From a bacterium (GTDB lineage Bacteria > Electryoneota > Electryoneia > Electryoneales > Electryoneaceae), in NCBI GenBank assembly GCA_014729955.1, contig WJJA01000328.1, positions 1 to 13,933 of the forward strand: a stretch of DNA of 13,933 nt, written 5' to 3'. The position numbers and the translations under genes are program-made. Positions 1-6,998 of this stretch are shown in pieces; positions within the stretch are counted from its first letter, which is position 1, and the number at the start of each line of letters is the position of its first letter. The notes beneath the pieces were generated by a model. The model worked only from the letters and a program-made list of their open reading frames with translations. It searched no databases and was not told where the DNA came from.

Positions 1-175
1 AAGGGTACACCCGGGACAGCTCAGAAACAAGACCAGGTGCAGAATGATTGCCTTTCAGCAGCGGAGCGACGCATCGGATGCAAGCTCGATTACGCGTGCA
101 GAACGAGCGGAAGAAAGGAACGCAACGCCCGGCATGCACCTTTTACTACCAGGGCCGCCCGTTGTACAGGACAGC

Positions 176-214
176 GGGGGAGATGAAACGTCCCCCGGCA
201 ATCCATCGCCGGGG
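176..214. repeat. Two overlapping, mutually exclusive inverted repeats
   Basis: GGGGGA (176-181) can pair with TCCCCC (191-196). CCCCGGC (193-199) can pair with GCCGGGG (208-214). The two stems share the C-rich segment 193-196, so only one can form at a time. No T-run follows on the plus strand and only a weak one follows on the minus strand, so this is not a clear terminator. It could be a structured RNA or 3' end belonging to an upstream gene outside the window. Function is unknown. Confidence 0.35.
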
Positions 215-471
215 AACGATTCACACCTTGCTTCCAACCATCAGTTGACGAAAACACCTTATCCCGGATATTTCACGAGTTCAAACGGCGTCAGATGTGA
301 GGCGCGAAGAATGAAGCTGTATGTGCCATACCGCGAATCCTTCGCAACAAAGCAGATGACGCAGTTGGGACCGCCCGAAGGGGGAATGAATAGATGAATT
401 CGCCTTGAAAATATTCTGTGCCGAAGCAAAACCACATAGCGCGACACTATCTTTTTGTTAATATAGTATTT

Positions 472-505
472 AGAAAAGAATATTTACTTCATTCATGAAA
501 TATTC
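472..505 (-). terminator. Possible weak terminator after the DinB-like gene
   Basis: Read on the minus strand, GAATATTT and AAATATTC (505-498 and 485-478) form an 8-bp inverted repeat with a 12-nt loop, followed directly by TTTTCT. It begins four bases past the DinB-like stop codon, which is where a terminator is expected. The stem is almost all A/T, so it would be weak. The position is the main support. Confidence 0.4.
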
Positions 506-508
506 GGG

Positions 509-994
509 TTATTCCATTCCCCCGTAAGGCATCGGCGGCACTTTGCCGTTGGCACGCGCATAGGTCGCGAGGGCACCGCGATGATGGGCGGTATGATCGC
601 CGATACCGTTCACCACCGCAATCTTCGGAGCCGGTCCGAGGATCGGGTTGTCCGGCAGCAGTTCCATCAACTGCTCTTCGCTGAGCGAACCGAATTTCGC
701 AATCGCGTCATCCATCGCGCGATCAAACCACTGCATGGCTTCACCGTAGGACGTCACCACGGCGGTACGCTGGATTTGACCCTCGAAATCCATGTCCCAG
801 CCTTTGTCGGTAAAGACAGCGTCGGTGAACCATTCGATCGTGTGGGCGGTGTGCGCGACCTGTTGCGCGACCGTCCACGAGTCGTGCCCGACCGACAGCG
901 TGGAATCATTTTCATCAAAGACCGACACGGTGTTCCTGAAGAACTCTTTCCATGTGGCCAGGCTGATCGAAGCCATGTTGCCCTGCTGTTCCAT
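509..994 (-). CDS. DinB-like putative metal-dependent protein
   Basis: A 161-residue protein of normal DinB/YfiT size, with a predicted all-helical four-helix-bundle fold. The family binds a divalent metal through three histidines. Here the candidates are His48 (with His51, in VAHTAHTIEW), His134 and His138 in GDHTAHHRG. The HxxxH near the C-terminus followed by Arg-Gly is typical. Known relatives include bacillithiol transferases and mycothiol-dependent enzymes, but many members have no known substrate, so no reaction is assigned. It is probably cytoplasmic because no signal peptide or membrane segment is seen. AAGGAG at 1003-1008 lies 8 nt before the ATG at 994 and supports that start over Met7. 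It appears to be a single-gene unit with its own promoter (1131-1159) and a leader of about 130 nt. The transporter operon on the same strand ends before it at a strong terminator, so the two are probably transcribed separately. Confidence 0.88.
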   Translation of the reverse strand: MEQQGNMASISLATWKEFFRNTVSVFDENDSTLSVGHDSWTVAQQVAHTAHTIEWFTDAVFTDKGWDMDFEGQIQRTAVVTSYGEAMQWFDRAMDDAIAKFGSLSEEQLMELLPDNPILGPAPKIAVVNGIGDHTAHHRGALATYARANGKVPPMPYGGME

Positions 995-1019
995 CGTTCC
1001 CGCTCCTTCCCGGCGTGAT

Positions 1020-1049
1020 GCCTGTTGTCAGGCCGCTCGCATTCGCGAG
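1020..1049 (-). other. Tandem small hairpins in the DinB-like leader
   Basis: The untranslated leader of the DinB-like gene contains two adjacent small stems, CTCGC/GCGAG (1036-1049, 4-nt loop) and GCCTG/CAGGC (1020-1033, 4-nt loop). They lie just upstream of the ribosome binding site. They may affect translation or stability, but no known riboswitch motif was recognised. Confidence 0.25.
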
Positions 1050-1130
1050 GTAGCCGCTCCTGATGTGGGGTTCATGCGTACGGCTGCCTGTTGAGCGAAC
1101 GCGGCCCCTCCCGGCTCGTTGGTTGCGCCC

Positions 1131-1159
1131 ATTATACATTTGTTCAGTATGAAGCGCAA
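1131..1159 (-). promoter_or_regulatory. Sigma70-type promoter for the DinB-like gene
   Basis: On the minus strand a perfect TATAAT (1136-1131) lies 17 nt downstream of TTGCGC (1159-1154). Spacing is ideal and the -10 box matches consensus fully, while the -35 box matches only the TTG. Transcription would start near 1124, leaving a leader of about 130 nt before the ATG at 994. It lies between the operon terminator (1246-1276) and the gene, as expected for an independent unit. Confidence 0.65.
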
Positions 1160-1245
1160 GAAGAAACCTTCCCTTTTTCCAAAGAGTCTCCGGAGGCGCC
1201 CAGAGGCAGCAAGACGGCTGAAAACAGCAGGTGTGATCGATCCGG

Positions 1246-1276
1246 AAAAAGAAAAACCCGGGCGGCAAGCCCGGGC
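1246..1276 (-). terminator. Strong intrinsic terminator of the ABC transporter operon
   Basis: On the minus strand CCCGGGC (1275-1269) and GCCCGGG (1263-1257) form a 7-bp all-GC stem with a 5-nt loop. TTTTTCTTTTT follows at once (1256-1246). It begins about 50 nt past the stop of the DUF4340 gene. This is a textbook Rho-independent terminator and marks the end of the four-gene operon. Confidence 0.9.
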
Positions 1277-1326
1277 ATAGTGTGTTTCACAGGGTGCGTC
1301 AACCCCGAATAGCCGGCCCGTTCATG

Positions 1327-2259
1327 TCAGGAGGCATCCTCCGCTGCCGGACGCAGGTCGGTCTCGTCCCACAGCAGGGTGTTCACCACTCCGCTGTAGA
1401 TACGGAACACGGTATCCTTCATGCCGGTGGAATCGCTGTAGCGCAGGAAGTAACGGTTTTCCTCGTCGGGAACCGGGTAAATCGCAATGGAGCGTTGGCC
1501 GCCGTCGGTCAACTGCAGGGTGAAGGTGTGTTCAGGCCGGCTCCAGTTGATGCCCTGGTAGGCTGCCTCGCCGGGGAAGTCCGAAGTGCGGAGGTTGGCA
1601 AGCGCACGAGTGACTCGTTTGACCTTGGCCTCGTCCGGCGTGAACTCATCGCCGTCCGGTGTGAGGGCGTTCCATGATTCACCCTGCTTTGCGAGGTCGA
1701 TTTCGGGCAGATCGACGGCGATAATTTCATCCTGTTTGAAATCCGTGATCTTCTTGTCGCGCCAGGCATCCGGCGGACGCCTGGTCGCAACGCTGTACGA
1801 ACCGCGAATCAGGTAGACCTTGTCCTTGCCGGGCAGACGGGCGTAGGTCTGGCCGCGATTCCGGCTTGACTTTCCAAACAGAATTTCCGAAGTGTCGCCG
1901 CCCTGGTCGATTTTCACATACACCGCCTGTTCGTCGGTCACCTCGAACTCACCGTGACGATCCTTCTTGCCGGTCACCTCCGCTTCAATCCGCAGGTCGG
2001 TCAGTTTTTCCAGCAGGGTCTCGACGAAGTTTTTGTTCGCACGATACTCGTAGGGATCGACCACCATCCAGTTGTCATCGTCGCGCTGCAGAGTGACACT
2101 GCCCTGCTCGGAGGTCACCACCAGTTCTGTGACCAGGGAGGTATCCACTTCGACCAGTTGTTCGTGCTTCGCTTCCGGTGCGCTTGTCGACTGCATCAGG
2201 ATGTAGATCAACAGCAGGACCACCGCAGATATCGAGAGATAGACAATTTGCTTGTTCAT
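1327..2259 (-). CDS. DUF4340 domain protein, ABC transporter accessory
   Basis: A 310-residue protein with one N-terminal membrane anchor (about residues 5-24, IVYLSISAVVLLLIYILMQS) and a mostly beta-rich remainder. It therefore most likely sits in the inner membrane with its body in the periplasm. Features typical of DUF4340 are the early strand-rich stretch around VTSEQGSVTLQRDDDNWMVV, a middle YARLPGKDKVYLI segment, and a repeat of the same fold near WNALTPDGDEF. The family is commonly encoded beside GldG-like ABC auxiliary proteins, as here, and its biochemical role is unknown. A GTG at 2268 overlaps the upstream stop (GTGA), but GGAGGG lies only 1 nt from it. The ATG at 2259 has a spacing of about 10 nt and is preferred. 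This is the last gene of the operon, and a strong terminator follows. Confidence 0.85.
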   Translation of the reverse strand: MNKQIVYLSISAVVLLLIYILMQSTSAPEAKHEQLVEVDTSLVTELVVTSEQGSVTLQRDDDNWMVVDPYEYRANKNFVETLLEKLTDLRIEAEVTGKKDRHGEFEVTDEQAVYVKIDQGGDTSEILFGKSSRNRGQTYARLPGKDKVYLIRGSYSVATRRPPDAWRDKKITDFKQDEIIAVDLPEIDLAKQGESWNALTPDGDEFTPDEAKVKRVTRALANLRTSDFPGEAAYQGINWSRPEHTFTLQLTDGGQRSIAIYPVPDEENRYFLRYSDSTGMKDTVFRIYSGVVNTLLWDETDLRPAAEDAS

Positions 2260-2264
2260 GGCCG

Positions 2265-3845
2265 TCACGCCCTCCGTTGACGTTTGTTGCGACGGACGAA
2301 GTAATACACGATACCGAGCACGATCATCAGCACCGGCGGCAGGAACCAGTTGATGTACTTGATCACCTGCTTGGCGGTGTCGGGCACCTCACGCAAGGTG
2401 CGCATCGAGACTTCTCGTGTCCGCAGGCTGATCAGATCGGTATCGTTCAGCAACCAGTCGAAGCTGTTCAGCACGAGATAAAGATTGGCCGGGTTGGAGA
2501 GGTAATCGTCCCGGATGAAGTTGGCTTCGCCGACGACCACCATGCGGGTGGAATCGGGCGCCTGCGTCAGCAGATCGTCCTGGGACATCACCGGACGCTC
2601 ATCATCGCCGACCGGCAGCTCCCGTTCCCTGTAGAAGCTGTTGAAGGGACCCTGCACAGCGACCGAAAGCGGCACATGCCCACGGTCGAACTCGCCCGGT
2701 CCCCACTTACGCAGGGCGTTGATGTCAAATCGACCGGTCTGCACAAGCGACTGCTCGTTGGAATAGACCAGCGGCTTGACAGATACGCCCGCTTCGACTC
2801 CGAGCGTTGTGTCCACAGATGACGGGAAAAAGAAGCTCACCACTTCCATGTTGGAGGTGATCGGATGGTTCTCGTTAAACGATTCCACCATCGGGAAGAA
2901 CGGGTACTGCACCTGGCTGGTGGTGGTGAAGAAGCCGCGCCGCTGCTGCACGTTGATCATGCCGGCCTTCTTGTCGCCCACCAGGTCGGTATTCACACGG
3001 AACCCGTAATTTTCCGACCATTCGCCGATCTTCAAGGTGCGTGCACGACCGAAGCCCTGCTGAAGATTGGTCTCCACCATGTTGTAGTACCAACCGACCG
3101 GGCCGCCCTGCATGATGAACTGGTCGATCTTCAGCTTGTGCTCATCCGGAATCTCCTCGGTCGGCTGGAAAATCGCCAGCACGTCCACGTTATCCGGCAC
3201 CTGCTCCTCGGTCTCCAGGTCAACGGTTGTGACCTTGTAATTGGTCTCGAGCAGTCCGCGCAGCTGCTGCATCTGCTCGAACGGAGACGCTTCGCCGTGA
3301 CCGGCGAGGAATCCGACGGTGTACTCCTGCTGCTGCGTGACCCGTTTGACCAGGCTGGTGATGTTGTATTCCAGCCCGGCGGTGGACTGGATCGCGGGGA
3401 TCACCTCCTGCTTGTCGCCGTAAAGGATCACCAGCCCCATATAGATCACCTTCAGTTCGAGGCGATCCTTTTCCCACACGTTCTGCTGGAAAGGTTGCAC
3501 ACGATACTGCTGTGCTTCCTTCTCCAGCTCTTCGTCGTTACCGGGATTGACCACTTCAAAACGGAGGTTGCCGTTTGAATAGGAGCGGTAGTCTTTCAGG
3601 ATATCGACAAGGTATCGTTTGACGTCGTTCAGCTGCGGTGAAAGGTTCTGACTCGCGAACACCTTGATGGTGAGCGGTTCGTCCAGATTGCGAACGACCT
3701 GCTTGGAAGCCTTGGACAGGGTGAAGACCTTGCCTTCGGTCAGGTCCAGGCGCCAGAACCGGGTGTTGGCGATCATGTTCAGCAACACCAGGTTTACAAG
3801 CACCAGCAGGATGTACGCGGTGGTTTGCCAACTCGTTTTTTTCAT
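2265..3845 (-). CDS. GldG-like ABC transporter auxiliary protein
   Basis: A 526-residue protein with an N-terminal transmembrane helix (about residues 9-29, ending LVLLNMIANT), a large extracytoplasmic part, and a C-terminal helix (about 497-518) followed by the basic tail RRNKRQRRA. This two-anchor layout with a central Rossmann-like region (LLETNYKVTTVDL, then VDVLAIFQPTEEIPDEHKLKID and GGPVGWYYN) matches the GldG/ABC_transp_aux family. In Flavobacterium, GldG works with GldA and GldF, and elsewhere relatives accompany ABC-2 exporters of unknown substrate. The ATG at 3845 is chosen because GGGGG, overlapping the permease stop, lies about 9 nt upstream. An upstream extension to 3887 would run into the permease gene and has no hydrophobic logic. 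The 13-nt gap before it and 4-nt stop overlap with a GTG after it point to translational coupling within one operon. Confidence 0.88.
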   Translation of the reverse strand: MKKTSWQTTAYILLVLVNLVLLNMIANTRFWRLDLTEGKVFTLSKASKQVVRNLDEPLTIKVFASQNLSPQLNDVKRYLVDILKDYRSYSNGNLRFEVVNPGNDEELEKEAQQYRVQPFQQNVWEKDRLELKVIYMGLVILYGDKQEVIPAIQSTAGLEYNITSLVKRVTQQQEYTVGFLAGHGEASPFEQMQQLRGLLETNYKVTTVDLETEEQVPDNVDVLAIFQPTEEIPDEHKLKIDQFIMQGGPVGWYYNMVETNLQQGFGRARTLKIGEWSENYGFRVNTDLVGDKKAGMINVQQRRGFFTTTSQVQYPFFPMVESFNENHPITSNMEVVSFFFPSSVDTTLGVEAGVSVKPLVYSNEQSLVQTGRFDINALRKWGPGEFDRGHVPLSVAVQGPFNSFYRERELPVGDDERPVMSQDDLLTQAPDSTRMVVVGEANFIRDDYLSNPANLYLVLNSFDWLLNDTDLISLRTREVSMRTLREVPDTAKQVIKYINWFLPPVLMIVLGIVYYFVRRNKRQRRA

Positions 3846-3858
3846 GGTTGCGGACCCC

Positions 3859-4575
3859 CTACAGGAACTTGCGCTGTCCCATCGCATGGGACGCCAGCAG
3901 CAGACTGAAGAAAATCAGGCTGAGGTAGTAGACGACATTGCGAGTGTCGATCACACCCCGTGCGATGCTTTGGAAGTGATAGGTCGTGCTGAGATACTGA
4001 ATCAGCTCCGCCAGCGGCGGCGGCATGATCATCGCCGAAAAGACCAGGATTGCAAAAATGGCAGAGATCATGAAGCTGACGATAAATGCAATGATCTGGT
4101 TTTCCGACAGCGAACTGCCCAGCACGCCGATGGCCATGTAGGTGCCGCCCAACAGCAGCAGCCCGATGTAACCGGCGAAGATCGGGCCGAACTCCGGTTT
4201 GCCAAGCGAAAAGATGGAGATCACGTATACAATGGTGGCGGCCAGACCGACAGCGTACAAAATGAAGGCGGCCAGCCACTTGCCGAGCACGATTTCGAAG
4301 TCGCGTACCGGCATGGTCACAAGCAGTTCCATCGTTCCGCTCTTGCGCTCTTCCGCAATCAGACGCATGCTGACCGCCGGCGCAAACACCACCAGCAGGA
4401 ACGGCAGGATGTCGAACAGCGAGCGCATGTGCGCCATGTTCTCCTTGAACAGGTTCAGGGAGAAGAACCAGCCGGTGATAATCAGGAAGACCGCCAGCAC
4501 GATGTAGGCCATCGGGCTGCCGAAATAGGTCTTCAATTCCTTGCGGAAAATGGCTCCCACGATGCTCCAGTTCAT
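3859..4575 (-). CDS. ABC-2 type transporter permease, GldF-like
   Basis: A 238-residue integral membrane protein with about six hydrophobic segments. The N-terminal IFRKELKTYFGSPMAYIVL is characteristic of this subfamily: an amphipathic elbow helix, then FGSPMAYI leading into the first membrane helix. Further signature stretches are AEERKSGTMELLVTMPV, which is the conserved cytoplasmic coupling region of ABC-2 permeases, and a downstream DFEIVLGKW. The length is normal. It should form the membrane channel of the exporter and be driven by the ATPase encoded just upstream, whose TGA overlaps this ATG (ATGA, 4 nt). The GldG-like gene follows after 13 nt. A homodimer is likely because only one permease gene is present. 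The substrate cannot be read from sequence. Confidence 0.9.
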   Translation of the reverse strand: MNWSIVGAIFRKELKTYFGSPMAYIVLAVFLIITGWFFSLNLFKENMAHMRSLFDILPFLLVVFAPAVSMRLIAEERKSGTMELLVTMPVRDFEIVLGKWLAAFILYAVGLAATIVYVISIFSLGKPEFGPIFAGYIGLLLLGGTYMAIGVLGSSLSENQIIAFIVSFMISAIFAILVFSAMIMPPPLAELIQYLSTTYHFQSIARGVIDTRNVVYYLSLIFFSLLLASHAMGQRKFL

Positions 4576-5540
4576 GCGGCGTCCTCCTCGCGTTGCTGGT
4601 GGGCCGCATCGCTGCGGGTCAGCTGCTGGAAGATATCTTCAAGGCTCTGGATCTTGCGTGTCATGCCCAGAAGCGTCCACTCCTTCCTGACACAAAGTCG
4701 GAACAACTCGCCTCGCGGGTCGGTGCCCTGTTCCGCCATGATCTGCATGCGGTGGACATTCGGTTCCGGGTCGGGCATGCGTTCCACGTTCACCACGCCG
4801 TGCACCTGGTTGAAAGGCTCTGTATCGTCGGACCCATCCCCGTAGACCTGCAGGTCGATCACCGCCTGGCCTTCGAAGCGGGACTGCAGTTCGTCCGGGG
4901 TGCCGTCCGCGACAATCCTGCCCTCGTTGATGATGACCACACGGTCACAGGTGGCCTGCACCTCCGGCAGAATGTGCGTGGAGAGAATCACCGTCTTTTC
5001 ACGCCCGATTTCACGAATCAAAGACCGAATCTCGACGATCTGATTCGGGTCGAGGCCGATGGTCGGCTCGTCCAGGATCAAGATGTCCGGATCGTGCACC
5101 ATCGCCTGCGCCAGGCCGACACGCTGCCGATACCCCTTGGACAGCTGGCCCAGCGGCTGCTGCATGCGGTCGGTCAGGCCGGTCAGGGTCGTGATCCGGT
5201 CGATACGCTCCGCGTGCTCCCCCTCGGGAATCTGACGTAATTCGGCGATGTAGTGAAGGTATTCACTCACCGTAAGGTCGAGGTACAACGGTGTCGACTC
5301 CGGCAGGTACCCGATCATCTGCCGTGTTTCAAGGCTGTCGGCGACGACGTCCTTTCCCTTCACGGTGACACGGCCCGCCGTGGGAGGGTAGTACCCCGTA
5401 ATCACTTTCATCGTTGTGGTTTTCCCGGCCCCGTTGGGCCCCAGAAAACCCAGGATCTCGCCACTTTGTACAGTGAACGAGATGTCGTCCACGGCGGGAA
5501 AATCGCCGTAGTACTTCTTCAGGTTTTCGATTGAGATCAT
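4572..5540 (-). CDS. ABC transporter ATP-binding protein, GldA-like
   Basis: A 322-residue cytoplasmic ATPase. Walker A is GPNGAGKTT (residues 34-42). The signature loop is LSKGYRQRVGLAQAM, the LSKGY variant usual for ABC-2 exporters rather than LSGGQ. Walker B is ILILDEP, followed by the D-loop GLDPNQ, and the H-loop His is in ILSTHIL. A C-terminal extension of about 90 residues follows the nucleotide-binding domain, as is common in GldA/CcmA-like ATPases. The start at 5540 is preferred over 5573 because the family usually begins with MI.IENL.K.YG. The upstream site GGGGAA is weak. It is the first gene of the operon, behind a promoter at 5699-5727 with a leader of about 150 nt. It powers the exporter formed with the permease, the GldG-like protein and the DUF4340 protein. 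Confidence 0.93.
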   Translation of the reverse strand: MISIENLKKYYGDFPAVDDISFTVQSGEILGFLGPNGAGKTTTMKVITGYYPPTAGRVTVKGKDVVADSLETRQMIGYLPESTPLYLDLTVSEYLHYIAELRQIPEGEHAERIDRITTLTGLTDRMQQPLGQLSKGYRQRVGLAQAMVHDPDILILDEPTIGLDPNQIVEIRSLIREIGREKTVILSTHILPEVQATCDRVVIINEGRIVADGTPDELQSRFEGQAVIDLQVYGDGSDDTEPFNQVHGVVNVERMPDPEPNVHRMQIMAEQGTDPRGELFRLCVRKEWTLLGMTRKIQSLEDIFQQLTRSDAAHQQREEDAA

Positions 5541-5698
5541 GGAGTGTTTTCCCCGTTGGTTTCCTTCACACACTCACACGCTGTTTGTTGCGTACAACGA
5601 AGGTGAGAGGCGATTGGTTCCCATGCCCCTGAAACCCGCTCCGGAGCATCATGAGGCGCGGTTGAAGCGATTCTTACCCTCAAGCGGGAACCGGCGGA

Positions 5699-5727
5699 AA
5701 AATAGAGCTTTACTTGGGGACGGTCAA
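5699..5727 (-). promoter_or_regulatory. Promoter of the ABC transporter operon
   Basis: On the minus strand TTGACC (5727-5722, five of six matches to consensus) stands 17 nt from TATTTT (5704-5699, four of six). Transcription would begin near 5692 and give a leader of about 150 nt before the ATPase ATG at 5540. No other good candidate was found nearer to the gene. Confidence 0.6.
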
Positions 5728-5799
5728 GCCGGAGGTGCCGTCTCGGAAGGCGGGCGTTGGACAAAAAGGTCCCGTCACTGCCGATTCCATCGAAGGATC

Positions 5800-5816
5800 A
5801 GGACGGGGAGAGTCCT
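5800..5816. repeat. Inverted repeat AGGAC-N7-GTCCT, possible operator
   Basis: A 5-bp inverted repeat ends four bases before the TTGCGC of the candidate plus-strand promoter. Its position would suit an activator or repressor site. Half-sites this short occur by chance, so this is a suggestion only. Confidence 0.25.
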
Positions 5817-5820
5817 ATTC

Positions 5821-5850
5821 TTGCGCTCGTTCCGCTTTTCTGTGTATGGT
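5821..5850 (+). promoter_or_regulatory. Candidate promoter for the sensor-like gene and galK
   Basis: TTGCGC (5821-5826) is followed after 18 nt by TATGGT (5845-5850). The -35 is the same hexamer as in the DinB-like promoter. The -10 matches four of six consensus positions. A start near 5857 would leave a leader of about 48 nt before the ATG at 5905. Confidence 0.4.
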
Positions 5851-5904
5851 GTGCATTACGGGTGCTACCGCCGGCCCGAAGAGTCCCCTGCAAAGGAAAG
5901 CATC

Positions 5905-6939
5905 ATGCTGGATAGCAGCGCTTATATCCTGATTGTTGAAGCGCTTGCAGTATACCTTCTCGTTCTGGCTTCCCATGCGTTACGCCACCGTTTCGGGCTC
6001 GCCCTCTTTTACGCCCTGATGGGCGGTTTAACCGCCGTGATGTCCTGGGTGACAGACGCCGGTGTGCGAGTCGAAATCCTGGGTGCAACCTTCATGGTCG
6101 GCTCGACGGTGTTCTATACGTCTCTGCTGCTCGGGGTTTTTGTGGTGTATGTCTTTGACGGCCCGCGCGCAACTCGTATCGCCATTTCGACCATCATCGG
6201 CGTATCGATCCTTGTGCCGGTGATCGCTGTGATCCTGCATTTTCAGGTGAAACTGTCCGGAATGGATGCCCTCGCCTATGTCCCGATGCCTTCCCTGCGG
6301 ATCAACACAGCATCGATCATCACGACATTCCTTGATCTTGTGTTCCTGGCGGTGGCCTGGGAGTTTCTCGGTAAGATCCATCTGCGCGCATCGTTGCTCG
6401 TCAGGGCGTTTTTGACACTTCTCGGGGTTATGTGGCTCGATGTGCTGCTGTTTTCCACGGGCGCCTTCTTCGGCACACCGCAATACCTGGCGATCATGGA
6501 GGGCACCTTGATCAGCCGGTTGGTCATCTCGGTGTTTGCCACACCCTTCCTGTGGGTCTACCTGTACTGGCAAAGCCGCATCAAAGATGTTCGTATCGAA
6601 GACCGTCCTGTGCTGGCCATCCTGCAACAGATCGCTGAAACACGGCGGGAACTGACCCAGGCCCAGCAGGAGATCGAACGCCGGAAAGCCGTGGAAGCAC
6701 AACTCAACCAGGCGGTTGCGGAATTGCAGGAAGCTCTCTCGGAGGTAAAAACGCTTCGAGGCTTCCTCCCGATCTGTGCAAGCTGCAAGAAAATTCGTGA
6801 CGATGAAGGATATTGGCAGCAGCTGGAACACTACATTTCCCGCCATTCCGAAGCACGCTTCAGTCACGGCATCTGCCCCGATTGTGCGCATGAACTGTAC
6901 CCGGATCTGTATGGCAAAGGAACCGCGCCGGATGAATGA
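5905..6939 (+). CDS. Membrane sensor-like protein with C-terminal CxxC module
   Basis: A 344-residue protein. Residues 1-222 hold about seven membrane segments (near 8-26, 32-50, 62-84, 92-112, 134-154, 165-187, 202-221). Stretches such as GGLTAVMSWVTDAG, FMVGSTVFYTSLLLG and YVFDGPRATRIAIS resemble the vitamin-uptake-like sensor domain (VUPS) that usually heads histidine kinases or GGDEF proteins. A coiled coil (about 237-284) follows, then a short module FLPICASCKKIRDDEGYW... SHGICPDCAHELYP with Cys291, Cys294, Cys324 and Cys327. This module is common at the C-terminus of PAS or receiver-domain proteins and probably binds zinc; its function is not known. No kinase, GGDEF, EAL or HD-GYP domain is present, so it may signal by protein contact. 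The start is set by AAAGGA at 5894-5899 and by the onset of the first membrane helix. Its TGA overlaps an upstream in-frame ATG of the galK frame. Confidence 0.8.
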   Translation: MLDSSAYILIVEALAVYLLVLASHALRHRFGLALFYALMGGLTAVMSWVTDAGVRVEILGATFMVGSTVFYTSLLLGVFVVYVFDGPRATRIAISTIIGVSILVPVIAVILHFQVKLSGMDALAYVPMPSLRINTASIITTFLDLVFLAVAWEFLGKIHLRASLLVRAFLTLLGVMWLDVLLFSTGAFFGTPQYLAIMEGTLISRLVISVFATPFLWVYLYWQSRIKDVRIEDRPVLAILQQIAETRRELTQAQQEIERRKAVEAQLNQAVAELQEALSEVKTLRGFLPICASCKKIRDDEGYWQQLEHYISRHSEARFSHGICPDCAHELYPDLYGKGTAPDE

Positions 6940-6998
6940 ATGTGATGCTCCTTCGAACGGGAAGGCATGATACAGCTTGTTCCGGATCAATGGAGGCG

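Larger units (their letters stand above)
1..508. other. Intergenic region without a convincing gene
   Basis: About 500 bases lie between the left edge and the stop of the DinB-like gene. Short open frames exist on both strands, but none has a good ribosome binding site, a recognisable motif or coherent composition. The visible structure is two overlapping potential hairpins at 176-214 and an AT-rich stretch at 400-508 that ends in an 8-bp inverted repeat. No tRNA-like T-loop or rRNA-like segment was seen. Confidence 0.6.
5541..5904. other. Divergent control region
   Basis: The 364 bases lie between the ABC operon (minus) and the sensor-like gene (plus). They contain the operon promoter at 5699-5727, a weaker candidate promoter for the sensor gene at 5821-5850, an AGGAC/GTCCT inverted repeat at 5800-5816, and AAAGGA ahead of the ATG at 5905. 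The open frame running upstream of 5905 has no membrane or domain character and is probably untranslated. Confidence 0.6.

Noticed and set aside
245..274. TTGACG-18-TATTTC promoter-like pair on the plus strand
   Set aside because: It would read into the end of the DinB-like gene in antisense, has no gene downstream, and such matches are frequent by chance.
44..397. 117-codon plus-strand open frame in the left intergenic region, open to the window edge
   Set aside because: No plausible ribosome site, hydrophobic pattern or domain; its composition looks like a random reading of GC-rich DNA.
259..447. 62-codon minus-strand open frame downstream of the DinB-like gene
   Set aside because: No Shine-Dalgarno site and no recognisable motif; too short to support alone.
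915..1268. Minus-strand open frame of 117 codons spanning the DinB-like promoter
   Set aside because: It starts inside the operon terminator T-run, crosses the TATAAT box and overlaps the start of a well-supported gene.
3664..4845. 393-codon plus-strand open frame opposite the ABC transporter genes
   Set aside because: Antisense shadow of three strongly supported minus-strand genes; it has no coherent domain.
1327..5540. Gliding-motility gene cluster
   Set aside because: Only GldA/F/G-like exporter parts are present. These families are widespread in non-gliding bacteria and no other gliding genes are visible.
5539..5904. 122-codon N-terminal extension of the sensor-like protein
   Set aside because: The extension is Arg-rich without domain character, while AAAGGA and the first membrane helix mark the start at 5905.
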